A DNA stretch of 64,000 nt, taken from contig JAHQIW010003841.1 in NCBI GenBank assembly GCA_019055375.1, positions 62,001 through 126,000 of the forward strand, written 5' to 3'. The position numbers were made by a program, and so were the translations under genes. A model generated the notes under the pieces. The model made no database searches, had not been told where the DNA came from, and worked only from the letters and a program-made list of their open reading frames with translations. The number at the start of each line of letters is the position of its first letter. Position 1 is the first letter of the stretch. Below are positions 46,380 through 56,246 of the stretch, in pieces. The stretch comes from Parelaphostrongylus tenuis. Its lineage: Eukaryota; Nematoda; Chromadorea; Rhabditida; Metastrongylidae.

Positions 46380-46853
46380 CCTGCCCTAACGTATGCAGCA
46401 GAAAGCTGGTCGCTACGTAAGCAGGATGAAAGATCACTTGGAGTTATCGAACGCGCAGTCGAAAGGTCGATGCTAGGAGTATCCCGTATCTGGCAATTCT
46501 TAGAAAGTATCTCAAGTTCCGACATACGTCAACGATCGAAGATCACAGACGCCGTTCTACACGCTAGGATATCGAAAATAAGGTGGGCCGGACACGTGAT
46601 GCGCTTCAACGACAACCGATGGACGAGAGCCGTTACCGACTGGATTCCGCGGAACTCAAGCGCTCTAAAGGAAGACCACTGACCCGTTGGTCCGATTTCT
46701 TCACGAAAGCGATGGAAGGAAGATATGATGCTCAGCGAATCCCTAGAGCGAGGAGGACTCACTGGGCTACTCTTACACGCGATAGGGAAATATGGAAGAG
46801 TTGCTGGCACCCGCTCGAGTCACTCGACGATCAACAGCACGACAGGTGATACA
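46380..46853 (+). mobile_element. RTE-type retrotransposon C, 5'-truncated (C-terminal tail only)
   Basis: The copy starts inside the coding region at PALTYAAESWSLRKQDERSL and continues through VIERAVERSMLGVSR, KIRWAGHVMRFNDNRWTRAV and, after a frameshift near 46650, SKGRPLTRWSDFFTKAM and RIPRARRTHWATLTRDREIW to the stop and a GGTGATACAGGTGATA end. Severe 5' truncation is typical of incomplete target-primed reverse transcription. It is better preserved than element A, so it is younger. Both flanks are TA microsatellite. Minus-strand open frame 46529-46810 is a shadow. Confidence 0.85.
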
Positions 46854-46854
46854 G

Positions 46855-46896
<42 letters not shown>
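46854..46896. repeat. TA microsatellite at the RTE 3' end
   Basis: A (TA)n run begins directly after GGTGATA. It may be the simple-repeat tail of the retrotransposon or part of a pre-existing TA tract split by the insertion, because TA repeats also flank the 5' side (about 46330-46378). Confidence 0.8.
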
Positions 46897-46897
<1 letters not shown>

Positions 46898-48411
46898 TGT
46901 TAATGCTTAACGCCTTATCTCAACGTAATCTTTTCTCGATTTGTGAAATGTGCATGGTGGTCTATTCTGCTACCAAGCTTAGCTTTATAGTCGGATTTCT
47001 CCTTCTGTTTTTAAGTTCTTTTGAAGGCTTTCTGAAGGTTAAAGTGAAAAAAAACCGCTAACAAGCAGGTCCACGACTCATATGGTTTTTTTCAACTAAC
47101 CTTTGTTTGATGACATGGCCAGACGCAAGATTGGTGATAACAAGGTTTACATAGCGCAGTAGTAAATCATGATTTGATAATTGCGCTTTAGAGCCCACAG
47201 AGGTCAAACTGACTCTCTGTGTACTCATATGCAGGTTTTTCAGTAAAACACTTTCACAGCCTTAGTAGAAAATCTCGACAAACAAGTTCTGGTAGGCGTA
47301 GTTAACCGCTTTATCTGAAAGTTCACCGTTCTCCTCTTTGGTAAGTACTTGAATAATTTGCTCGAAACCAGACGCATAGTGTCTGGCTGAGGGCACAACA
47401 AATTAGCTTTAGCTATGGGAGTGATTAGGCGTATTCACTAGACAGCCTCTGTCTATCTGATTAATGGATCTTTGAGATTTATTTGTTGCAAGAGTCTCGC
47501 GCAAATGTTGTCTATTTCAATGCGGGAATACTGACCTATGCCTACATTCCTTTTGCCATGCCTTTGTGACCCACATGTACCTAGTATAGTGTGGTTTGAG
47601 TTTCACAATCGTGTGCTTTTGAAGGTAGAGCGATTTCACCTATTCTACTCATTTTACCAACGCATTTGTGCATCTGCATGCTCTACGAGAGATTGAGTGA
47701 CTGCCCTTATGCTTATGTAATCGCTCTTATTCTCTCTACTGTGTTCACACAAGAAGTTGCTTGGAGCATGATACTCACGGACGAGTGCTTTGTGTATTAA
47801 GATTGAGAGAAAATGTGATATGCCAGTACTTCATATCACTTGTCTTTCGATACGACGTTGTTTTGTAGAAGCATTCGGGTTCCGTATGAGAGAATTTTAT
47901 GTATTCTGATCTTTGCCTAACGACTCAAACATGTGTGCGTCTACTCTTGTGTGGAGCGAATTACAAATTAATCATACGGGTATATGCAGTAGAGCCGCTG
48001 CCTGGAATCGAGTTGCAGCTTCCCTCTTATCACGAAGCTGTAGTAAGGTTTCATGACAATCTCTGCTGTACTATTCACTTTCCTACTTTCACATAATGAC
48101 AAAGGCAACTAAACGCAGACCAACGTGATCCTATGCATCTCGAAGGTGCTAATGGATCCAAAAATTAGACTACTTATTACCGGGTCAATCAGGAATTTAA
48201 TCTCCTTTCTATACGTTAAATCAGCTAAAACATCTCAATCAAGTAGTTGAGAAAATAAAGCGGGTAACGGCTTCCGAAAAATAACCTCGTTCTTGCTCAT
48301 ACAGAAGAGGTTGGCAAGCTATCCGTGAAAAACAAGTCTTCACGTTTACAACTCAACAATACATGTTGGGTATAAGAAGCTAGGAGAAAGAAGAAGATAA
48401 AACTCTTGGCG
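46897..48411. other. No gene recognised
   Basis: A weak tRNA-like head (CATAGCGCAGTAGTAAA near 47152, GGTCAAACTG near 47205) suggests another decayed SINE. No exon is supported. Confidence 0.35.
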
Positions 48412-48580
48412 TTGGTCAATTATCCAAGAATGCGCCACGCATTTGTCTTCAATTTATAGTTTTGTCTGAAGTGGGTGAATGCATATCTGGCCCTTACAAT
48501 GGCTTGCTGTAGCTCGCTGAATTATCAGATCAGTTTTGCTGTCCCTCCGAATAAGACTAGTGTCACAATGACTCCGGAGC
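48412..48580 (-). mobile_element. tRNA-derived SINE, copy S4 (3' part)
   Basis: The minus-strand sequence follows the S1 tail (CAATTGACCAACG-like end, ATGCGTGGCGCATTC, GGGCCAGATATGCATTCACC). The tRNA head is absent, so the copy is 5'-truncated. Confidence 0.6.
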
Positions 48581-49917
48581 GACAAAAGGCTTTGTGAGTG
48601 TTCGACGCGAGGTCAAACATAAATTATCGATTGATTTAGCGCGTGTATGCCCAGAGCACCTATAATACAAGCTGAAAATGCAACCTAGATACAGTAGAAC
48701 ACAAAAGGTTTCGATTCCATGACCAATCAGCGCTTTTTCCCTCTTCCTTTCATAGGACCAAATTGGAAATAACGGTTACATGCACGAATGCGTAGGTGAA
48801 CCACGTCAGAACTGGTCTGCATCCTCATCAAACAGCATTTAGTTAGCAGGCTAAATCTGAAAAGGATGCTTTTCTAGGCAACCGCAATTCACAAACACAT
48901 GGCGGAAGAGTATGATGTGTGGTCAGTTAATCTGTTTGAATTTGAAGCATGAGCAGAGATTTTCGAATCGTATGTATTACAATTATCAACAAATAAAACG
49001 TGGATGTGTAGTGAATACGTATGGCCTCGCGTTGTAGCTCGAGATGATCTGTTATGACCGAGTCAGACACAGTTCCTGACAATCCACGTAAGATTGTGAG
49101 ACCGATCTCCAGAATTTTACTCAGAGAGAAGCATAAGTCACTGACGTGTTGAATAAGTAGCCTTTTTCAAGTTCATTTAAAAGGCATTTCAATAAGTAGT
49201 CACATGCACATGAATCGATACTCATTCAAACCAGGAATGTAAGTACTCAAGTAAAGAACTGAAGATGCCCTAGTCGAGTCAGAATACTTGAAATAAATTT
49301 GATACATGATAGAGCAGCTTACGGAATCCTATGCAATTGCCAATTAACTGATATTATTCTCGGAGCGCAAAACATTTTCTTTTTTATGAAACGTCAATGA
49401 GGATGAGTGACAACGCCCGTCGCTAGTCATCGGTCATTGTGGACGGGATGGGAAATCGGCTGATACTGTTCAAACTTTTTCCATGTTCGCAGCCATTTCT
49501 AACATTTGCTTACTTTTTGGTTCGATTTGCGGATAAAATTGTCGACATACTCAGCGGTGACCGCAGTCAGAAGATAAATTAATCACACACATTTATAATC
49601 CCAAGGAGATCCCGTTTCAACACGGCAATTTTTCACCTTCTAAATGCATAATTTTCATGATTATATGATGTGAAATCACATGTACGACTATCATTTGCTA
49701 GCTCAGATTCATCATGGACAACTAATTATTCTCCTTAGCCATAACGACAACAAGAATAATGACGGGGCCTCAAGTAGGACTTTCTTTGATAGCCGCATAA
49801 AACCACGAAGTTGAGAAAATGTTTGTATGTTAAAAAACGACATTCTTTTGACTTTTGCATTACCGGTCAATCACATAAATTTTATTGACCGAGCATATAG
49901 CACGAAATCAGTAAAAA

Positions 49918-50041
49918 TTAACCTATTTCGCAACATTCGATGTGTTCATCTTCTCCAAAGCAGATTCTAGTCGATATCCACAGTGGAATGTCCTCGCTGC
50001 GGTCTTCGTCATCTATATCTTCATCAAGTGTTGATGAAGAA
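49918..50041 (-). CDS. Candidate terminal exon with poly(A) signal
   Basis: The minus strand has an acceptor (CTGTACTATAG) followed by 41 codons ending in TAA (49920-49918). The peptide is acidic (TLDEDIDDEDRSEDIP) then LWISTRICFGEDEHIECCEI. An AATAAA (49886-49881) lies 32 nt beyond the stop, a normal distance. Upstream exons were not found. It sits inside the large inverted repeat, so it may belong to that element. Product unknown. Confidence 0.35.
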
Positions 50042-50182
50042 CTATAGTACAGTATTCAGAGATCTAAGCTTCGAATGATTGCCAACATTCTTACGAAATA
50101 CCCAATAATGTGGAGTACTGGGCAAAAACGTTTGCGTCAGCCGGGATTCGATCCCAGATCTCACTGAATATATTGGGTATCA

Positions 50183-50572
50183 ATAACCAATTGAAATCCG
50201 TTTATTTGACCTCCTCTTGCGGTATTATGGGCTTACAATATATCCAATAATGTGGAGTGCTGTGTAAAAACGTTTGCGTCAGCCGGCATTCGCACCCAGA
50301 GCTCACTCTGTCAACATGAGTAAGTTCAATGGTGGTAGCAGTTGCCCCGCCAGACCGTCGACGGTTGGCTGTTGACAAATAAGGCATTGTCACGTAAAAA
50401 GAGTGGGGTGCAAAACGAGCGTCGATGATGCAACGGTTAGCATACGCTCCCGGAAAGAATGGGATCTGGGTTCGAATCCCGGCTGACGCAAACGTTTTGC
50501 ACAGCACTCCACATTGTCGGGTATATTCTAAGACCATAACATCGCAAGAGGCGGCCAAATAAATGAATTTCA
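50183..50572. repeat. Foldback element around a tRNA-like unit
   Basis: Arms 50183-50320 and 50430-50572 are reverse complements (blocks CCTCTTGCG, AATGTGGAGTGCTGTG, CGTTTGCGTCAGCCGG). A third, shorter copy of the inner block lies at 50100-50172 in the left-arm orientation. The right arm contains most of the tRNA-like unit; the left arms carry only its 3' half. The open frame 50202-50573 (minus) is a product of this palindrome. Confidence 0.75.
50419..50489 (+). ncRNA. tRNA-like cloverleaf (tRNA-derived, probably not functional)
   Basis: 71 nt fold into a cloverleaf: acceptor GCGTCG with the GACGC side, D-arm ATGC/GCAT, anticodon arm CGCTC/GAATG with one mismatch and loop CCGGAAA (GGA at the anticodon position), T-arm CTGGG/CCCGG with TTCGAAT. 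Box B GGTTCGAATCC is perfect. GGA would read serine codons, but serine tRNAs need a long variable arm, absent here. It lies in a repeat with partial copies alongside, so I read it as a tRNA-derived repeat head. Confidence 0.6.
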
Positions 50573-50592
50573 ATTCTTACAAAATGTTCTTG

Positions 50593-52215
50593 TCAAGCGA
50601 ATGGAGTCGCATATTCAGTTGTCTCCGGAGAAAAAAAAACCATTTGTCCTAATGAACAATTAAAAAACAAGGAATAGTTCTTTAAAATGATGTTGCACAG
50701 TACAGGAGATTGTAGGTCATCTACAACTCCCACTGTCACCTTCGTCTCTTTCCCTTTATCTGAGCCGTAACACAGTATTTTAGCTTTTAGTGTGAAAATA
50801 TCAATGCCTTTAGCATTTGTTTTCTCTCCTCTCTTAAATGAGAATTTCATCTTCTTCACGAACGCCGCAGAATGCGTTCATTTCCGCAGCAAACTGCGCC
50901 GAACATCACTATTCACTCGGCCATTGGTCTCCTCTCACTGTTATCATTGATTCGTTTATTTAACTGAAGCATGGTGAAAAGAGTAAGAAGCTTGCGAAAT
51001 GGCTATAAATCATATGCGAGAAGAGTCAGTTGTCTCATAGTTGGATTAATAAATTGTGCAGGTCTCCTGTTTAATCGTTGTTCCACCATATCATATTTCA
51101 TCGGAGCTTTGGTGTACACACTCTCCTTACCCGACAATGAAAGCCTAGTATCTCGACAATCCATGTTGATCGTTTTACATCATATACTAGACAGTCTATA
51201 AAACAGATAATTTATTTCTATAATTACTTGTACATTTTTTAGTGATTCGACTTTGTTATCTTCTTAATAATGACTGTAGATCATATTTTGGAAGTGCTCT
51301 GCGTGTGCTAATAGGAAGAATTATTGTGAATACACGCAAAAATTGTCAACTTTTTGCTGACTGTGCTAAACCCGCTAAATTTAAAAAGTTGTAAAAAGAA
51401 TTATTGATACCATTAGAGTGTTATCACTCATTATAGTAGAAAAATAAGTATAAATCATGTCGCTTCACACTTCAAACAATCACTGATTATTTCTTATGTC
51501 CAACAAAGAATGTGTGCCTGCTAGAAGAGCATGATCTGTAAGAATCCTTTTCAAGACTCCAAGCTGTCAAATGTTTTTATCTGTTCAAATGCTTACGACA
51601 TTTTCAGTATTGTGGAAGTAATTTGATTATGCTTCGCTTTTCTTGGCATAACTACACTTGGCTCTGGGCGGTGAAAATGAGGAGAAGCGGCAATCATCAA
51701 TGAACTGCGGTCATATGAGAACGAAATGAGGACTAGCACGGATCCTGACTATATTTCAAGCATTAAAACGTATAATGCGTTGCTCAAAACTCCTCCTTAA
51801 ATCATAAGTACCACTTTTTTTCTTTGTAAGCAGTATGTAAGGCAAGCTCATATAAGACGCATTGATTATCATGTCATTGCTACAGGTGGAGTGATCCAGC
51901 ACGAAATGTGGCGTGTGAGAAGGTTTGAATGGGACAGATGATAACGCCGCCAGTGTCCGTTTGAGCCTGTTATTTTTGCGAAAACTCTATACAAATTATA
52001 AGCATTAGGACATTTGAGCTGGTGTCCAAATCAAATGTAGATCAAATATAAGAAAAAAACTTACATGGAAAAAATTTAAATAACGGTCATGAAGTTGAAA
52101 CTTGTGAAACAAAAATTTTTGATGTTGCGATTGCAGCCGATGATAAAACCACGAGCAACAGATTTCTGATCTATCTAGTTTGTCTGCTTTTTATTAACCA
52201 ACACGCGCAAAATTG
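50593..52215. other. Interior of the large inverted repeat, unidentified
   Basis: A minus-strand open frame (50593-50859; KMKFSFKRGEKTNAKGIDIF) lies in sequence partly shared with 21110-21295. A plus-strand open frame (50971-51201) is hydrophobic and unsupported. No transposase motif could be recognised. Confidence 0.35.
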
Positions 52216-52889
52216 CTAATAAGGCTACTTATTCAACACGTTGGTGACTGATGCTTCTCTATGAGTAAAATTCGGGAGATCGGCCTCACAATCGTACGTG
52301 GATTGTCAGGACTGTGTCTGACTCGGTCAGAACAGATCATCTCGAGCTACAACGCGAGGCCATACGTATTCATTACACATCCACGTTTTTCATTTATTGA
52401 TAATTGTAATACATACGAATCGAAAATCTCTGCTGATGCTTTAAATTCAAACAGATAATTGACCACACGTCGAATTCTTTCCGCCATGTGTTTGTGCTTT
52501 CGGGTGCCTGGAAAAGCAACCTTTTCAGATTTAGCCTGCTAACTAAATGCTGTTTGATGAGGATGCAGACCAGTTCTGACTGGATCGCGGGTTCAATTTC
52601 TTTTCGGAGTCTAATCTCTTACATATCACGATTGCTTTATATTCTCCTGTTAAGGTTTTGCAAGTGTTCTACCGATTGTTAGGAAGGTATCTGACAAAGT
52701 CCTGTGTTAATTTCACCTTTCACGCTAGTAAAAAGCAAAAGCTGTCGCTACCACTGAATAAATATTGTTTTAAATATGATTCTGTTCACTAGGAAATCAT
52801 AAATTTTTTGAAAGTTGCCATTTACTGAAACAATAGCCTAATTCTCTTTATGTGAAAAATGGCGTTGTCGCAATGTTTTAGTCTTTCAG

Positions 52890-53177
52890 AATGATTTCGG
52901 ATCACTTGAGACAATGCAAAAGAGGTTTTTCACTACTGCAGTTGGCGTGGTAAGTCTCCGCTTGGGGCTTGCTTGGTTACCGCCGTGTCGGAAAAAGTTG
53001 AAGATGGTTAAGCTTTATATTTACTCATGATTTATTACATGACCCGACATTACATGTGTCAGTGTTTGTAGGTCTCAGACTTTCTTGCATTATAAATGTT
53101 CGCCGCATCTTTTATTCACGAAGCCCTTTTTTGCTTGTGACTTTAGATGGTGCTCAAGATTTGCCATCGTCTTCCAT
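52890..53177 (+). CDS. Two candidate exons, unidentified gene
   Basis: Exon 52890-52949 has a strong acceptor (GTCTTTCAG) and donor GTG|GTAAGT, is phase 0 at both ends, and encodes NDFGSLETMQKRFFTTAVGV. Exon 53147-53177 has acceptor TGTGACTTTAG and donor CAT|GTAAGT. Further acceptors (TTAACTTCAG near 53296, CACACTTCAG near 53449) head open segments, but no phase-consistent join through all of them was found. The splice sites are good. The model is incomplete and the product unknown. Confidence 0.35.
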
Positions 53178-53940
53178 GTAAGTGTCGTTGACTGGTGGTC
53201 GATTTGGTGTTCCCTTGAATCTTGTGATAGTCGGACTAGGCCATTCCCTATGGATTGGAGTTAGTGATCAGATTGCGGACATGCAACATTTCATTAACTT
53301 CAGAGAAATGAGAGGTGTGGCGTGCCCGTACACGGCAAAACTAGCGCTTGAGTAGGTGAAATTGACCTTCCAATGAATGGGATCTTTACCTGTCGCTATC
53401 CACTTCTTTCGCGATGTTAGGCCTTCTTTCAAATAATGCTTTCACACACTTCAGTTGTTATGCTACTATGTTCAGATTGCAATGTGTGCCAACTAAGACC
53501 CTCTAGAGCCGACAGCTGGATTGATTCCACTGTTTGGAATTGACGTTTAGGAACATGCGTATTATTTGCGCTGTAGGAACGCTTGCCCCGATTATGTGAA
53601 AGCGATCTGGGAATTTGCTAATTGGTAGATTATTGGCGAGAGATTTGCTAAAGCGAAACAGTAGATTTGACGTCGACAACAGTACTCCATTATTTCGTGC
53701 ATGTTAGTTATGAGGCATGTAGCGCAGTGTATAAAAAACTTTTACAAAGTGTACGTTAGATTTTTTTGAACTTCTGCATTAAACTTCTTCATGCGGTCGA
53801 GATGGGGTTCGAAATTTTTTGAACAAATGTAATTCTATGGAGTGACTGAGAAGTATAGTCTGTTGTGAACCGAAATTTCGGTGAAAGCACTTGTTTGTTT
53901 ACCAACACATTAGCACCATTTATTAAGTATCATCCACAGG
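53178..53940. other. No confident gene; possible further exons
   Basis: An open segment after the 53449 acceptor encodes LLCSDCNVCQLRPSRADSW. A SINE-like box A (GCATGTAGCGCAGTG) near 53716 lacks the rest of the element. Confidence 0.3.
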
Positions 53941-54079
53941 TTAAGGGCTCAAAGTCGGGCGATATGGGTCCTCCCACCAAGGAAATGGATCTACGTAGTC
54001 TTCATTGCTAGGGTGGCGGTGGGCGTAGATCTGAAACAAGGAGTATTTATGAGCCGTTACGAAGACGTTCCCATCACTG
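53941..54079 (-). CDS. Terminal exon of an unidentified minus-strand gene
   Basis: After an acceptor (CTGAAACCCACAG at 54080) the minus strand is open for 46 codons to TAA at 53941-53943. The peptide includes SDGNVFVTAHKYSLFQIYAH, then HPSNEDYVDPFPWWEDPYRP and TLSP. A later acceptor (CTCCTTGTTTCAG) inside would give a 30-codon exon in the same frame. AATAAA lies about 15 nt past the stop. The aromatic, proline-rich end looks like real coding sequence, but I do not recognise the family. It faces the plus-strand exons at 52.9-53.2 kb. Confidence 0.45.
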
Positions 54080-54560
54080 CTGTGGGTTTCAGAAAAATAA
54101 TCAGTTTTCTTCACATATTTCATTGAATGTCATAATCATTACTTATATTCCTTAGTTGTTTTTTGTTTTTGAAAATTTGAAATTTACATGTTTGTGAGGA
54201 GGAAATTGCGCGATTCATAAGATTGTGAGGCACTGTGATCTAGTTCCATTATATCATACATTTGTTCAAGCGTTCAAAAATAGTAATGAAGTATAATTAG
54301 AGTTACGTTTGGTTTCTTTCAGATTTAAATAGCGTTTATGCAAAAGTAAGGTAGAACAAATTAGAAGACCTGGTAGTATCTGACAAGGTGATCGAGGCTA
54401 AGATGATAGATAGGGTGTATTTCATCTCTTTCCACATAGTAATACGTCGATCCTGCCATGGATCGCTTACGAATTGGATAATGCCTGAAAGATTTGCTGA
54501 CCACTTAATGCCTGAAACTGTGTCAGATTCTTGTCAACATTTATATTTTTACAGAAATTC
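54080..54560. other. No gene recognised
   Basis: The next upstream exon of the minus-strand gene should lie here or beyond, but no convincing donor was found. Confidence 0.35.
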
Positions 54561-54564
54561 TATA

Positions 54565-54800
54565 GGAATATGAGAGTAGGCAGCGCGATGATAGTAATGC
54601 CGTTCATAACGCGTCAGAATGCTGGCTCGATCCTGCACCTGATTTGAAACATTTCCCACCTCTTTCTCAGATCGACATTGATTTATGAATAATGTCTGAG
54701 ATGACAGCACCAGTGGTTTGGTACACTTGATCGATGACCTACGCAATTCGTTGTATATGCAGCATATGCATTCAATCACCTCAGTGCATGGGGGAGTGGA
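54565..54800 (+). mobile_element. Diverged SINE, copy S5
   Basis: The head GGCAGCGCGATGATAGTA and box B-like GGCTCGATCCTG precede a body ending GCATATGCATTCAATCACCT, close to the S1 3' region. The middle is heavily diverged. Confidence 0.45.
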
Positions 54801-54924
54801 AACATAATGCATCACTGGATTTGATCAAGTAAGAAGCTTCAATCGTTCGACCTAGATCTGACAGTTTAGGCAGACGTACAGTTGAAAATAACAGTATCCT
54901 GGGAAGTTATCTGGTTAACCGACG

Positions 54925-55205
54925 CCGCTAAAGTAGTAGTAGTAGCATTGGTATTAGTATTAGTAGTAGTAGTAGTACTAATAGCATTGGTATTAGTAGT
55001 AGTAGTAGTAGTAGTAGCATTGGTATTCATAGTAGTAGTAGTAATAGTACTAGTAGTAGTAGTAGTAGTAGTAGCATTGGTATTAGTAGTAGTGGTAGTA
55101 GTAGCAATGGTATTAGTATTAGTATTAGTAGTAGTAGCAGTAGCATTGGTATTAGTAATAATATTAGTATTGGTATTAGTATTAGTATGAGTATTAGTAT
55201 TAGTT
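54925..55205. repeat. TAG trinucleotide microsatellite
   Basis: An imperfect (TAG)n array of about 280 bp with GCATTGGTATTAG interruptions recurring within it. An open frame (54882-55190) encoding only Val, Leu and Ala repeats is produced by the array and is not a gene. Confidence 0.9.
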
Positions 55206-55495
55206 TTAGTTGTCTGACGTTGCAGAGATCTCGAATTTTCAGAGCTCAGGCGTACGTTGTATAGGACTAATTTGAAGACACAAAGAATTCAATTATTTGA
55301 CTAAGACAGAAAATTTGAAAGATGAGAATAATTTGACTCAGCACTCGCCCAGGCTTTGTATAAGGCGTCATCACAAAAACGTCAACCATTCAACTATTAC
55401 TACTATTACTGCTACTGCTGCTGCTATTAACCCCCTCGTTTCTTGATCAGAATAGGAGCTCAAGATTCATATAAAAAGATAATGGATGAAGCTTC
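55206..55495. other. Short spacer with a second triplet tract
   Basis: ACT/GCT triplets at about 55395-55430 are the complement of the TAG array. No gene. Confidence 0.5.
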
Positions 55496-55765
55496 CGGCG
55501 TTGATCAATCCATGAGGGATGCGCTCTGCATTTATCTTCAATTTTTTACTTCACTTGAATTGATTGAATGCATACCTGACCTTTACAATCACCCACGGTT
55601 GCCTCTCGCTGCGTCCAGTCCATGCTGCTTACCTTCCTAGACCAGCCAGATACCAGTTTAGCGACCTCGCAGGCATCGATGGCTTGGTGAGCCATAAGTG
55701 CGATATCGGACCATCGACCTCGTCTGCGACGCAGAGCACCTCCAAGCGTTGCGTCGAATGCGCCC
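55496..55765 (-). mobile_element. tRNA-derived SINE, copy S3
   Basis: Near complete on the minus strand: head with CTCTGCGTCGCAG near 55735, body GGCTCACCAAGCCATCGATG and a tail ending GGGATTGATCAACGCC-like sequence at 55500. The tail match fixes the 3' boundary of the family. Confidence 0.7.
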
Positions 55766-56073
55766 AAGATTTACATATATTGTAATAATGCCGAGATTGA
55801 TAGAAAATTGGTATTGTGGATTCCCTAGCATCCGTTCCGTCTCCTAGATGATGCTAAACCACCATTTTTGATCACTATGCATATTCCCCGAAGGAGCACG
55901 AACAGTTTAATTTATAACAACTTTTTTGGCGTGTTCCTATCCCATACTGCTAAGAAAAATTTGCGATGCTCATTCGTGGAGTAGGATACGTTATGACGCA
56001 TAAGCTAGTGAGTTCAGTCCTCGTACACCGAGATATCAGACTGCAAAATGACAAAAAACTTCGGTTCTTCCAG
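55766..56073. other. No confident gene
   Basis: An open plus-strand segment (about 55980-56075; YVMTHKLVSSVLVHRD) precedes the next candidate exon in a different frame; it is unresolved. Confidence 0.3.
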
Positions 56074-56246
56074 CACACAACAACGAGGTTTCTGCTATTG
56101 CTTTGTATCGTGCTGCATCCGCCAGTTTACCAGTTATCATAGTTCCTGGTAAAAGTAGTGCTGCACTTGATGTTATGAACTCTCTACGTCTGCCCTTTTA
56201 TATCGCCAGTATAGGCAATCATATAGGCTACATGGAGAATCTCTAA
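56074..56246 (+). CDS. Candidate terminal exon, unidentified gene
   Basis: An acceptor (CGGTTCTTCCAG) opens 57 codons to TAA at 56244-56246. The peptide reads HNNEVSAIALYRAASASLPV, then IIVPGKSSAALDVMNSLRLP and ends GYMENL. Composition is strongly coding-like. No AATAAA was found close by. A competing open frame continues across the acceptor. Family not recognised. Confidence 0.35.

Larger units (their letters stand above)
48806..52579. repeat. Large inverted repeat (arms about 360 bp, 3.05 kb apart)
   Basis: 48806-49167 and 52216-52579 are reverse complements with few differences, for example GTCAGAACTGGTCTGCATCC at the outer end, GGCCTCGCGTTGTAGCTCGA in the middle and GTTGAATAAGTAGCC at the inner end. 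The interior holds a candidate terminal exon (49918-50041), a foldback element (50183-50572) and a diverged repeat at 50593-50940. It could be a transposon with long terminal inverted repeats or a segmental inverted duplication. Confidence 0.8.

Noticed and set aside
46725..46910. Open frame ending in Ile-Tyr repeats
   Set aside because: Shadow frame of RTE copy C running into the TA microsatellite.
50419..50489. Functional tRNA-Ser (anticodon GGA)
   Set aside because: The long variable arm required of serine tRNAs is absent and the unit is embedded in a repeat with partial copies.
50202..50573. 123-codon minus-strand open frame
   Set aside because: It covers the tRNA-like foldback palindrome; one half mirrors the other.
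54882..55190. 102-codon open frame of Val, Leu and Ala repeats
   Set aside because: It is a translation of the TAG/TTA trinucleotide microsatellite, with no non-repetitive sequence.
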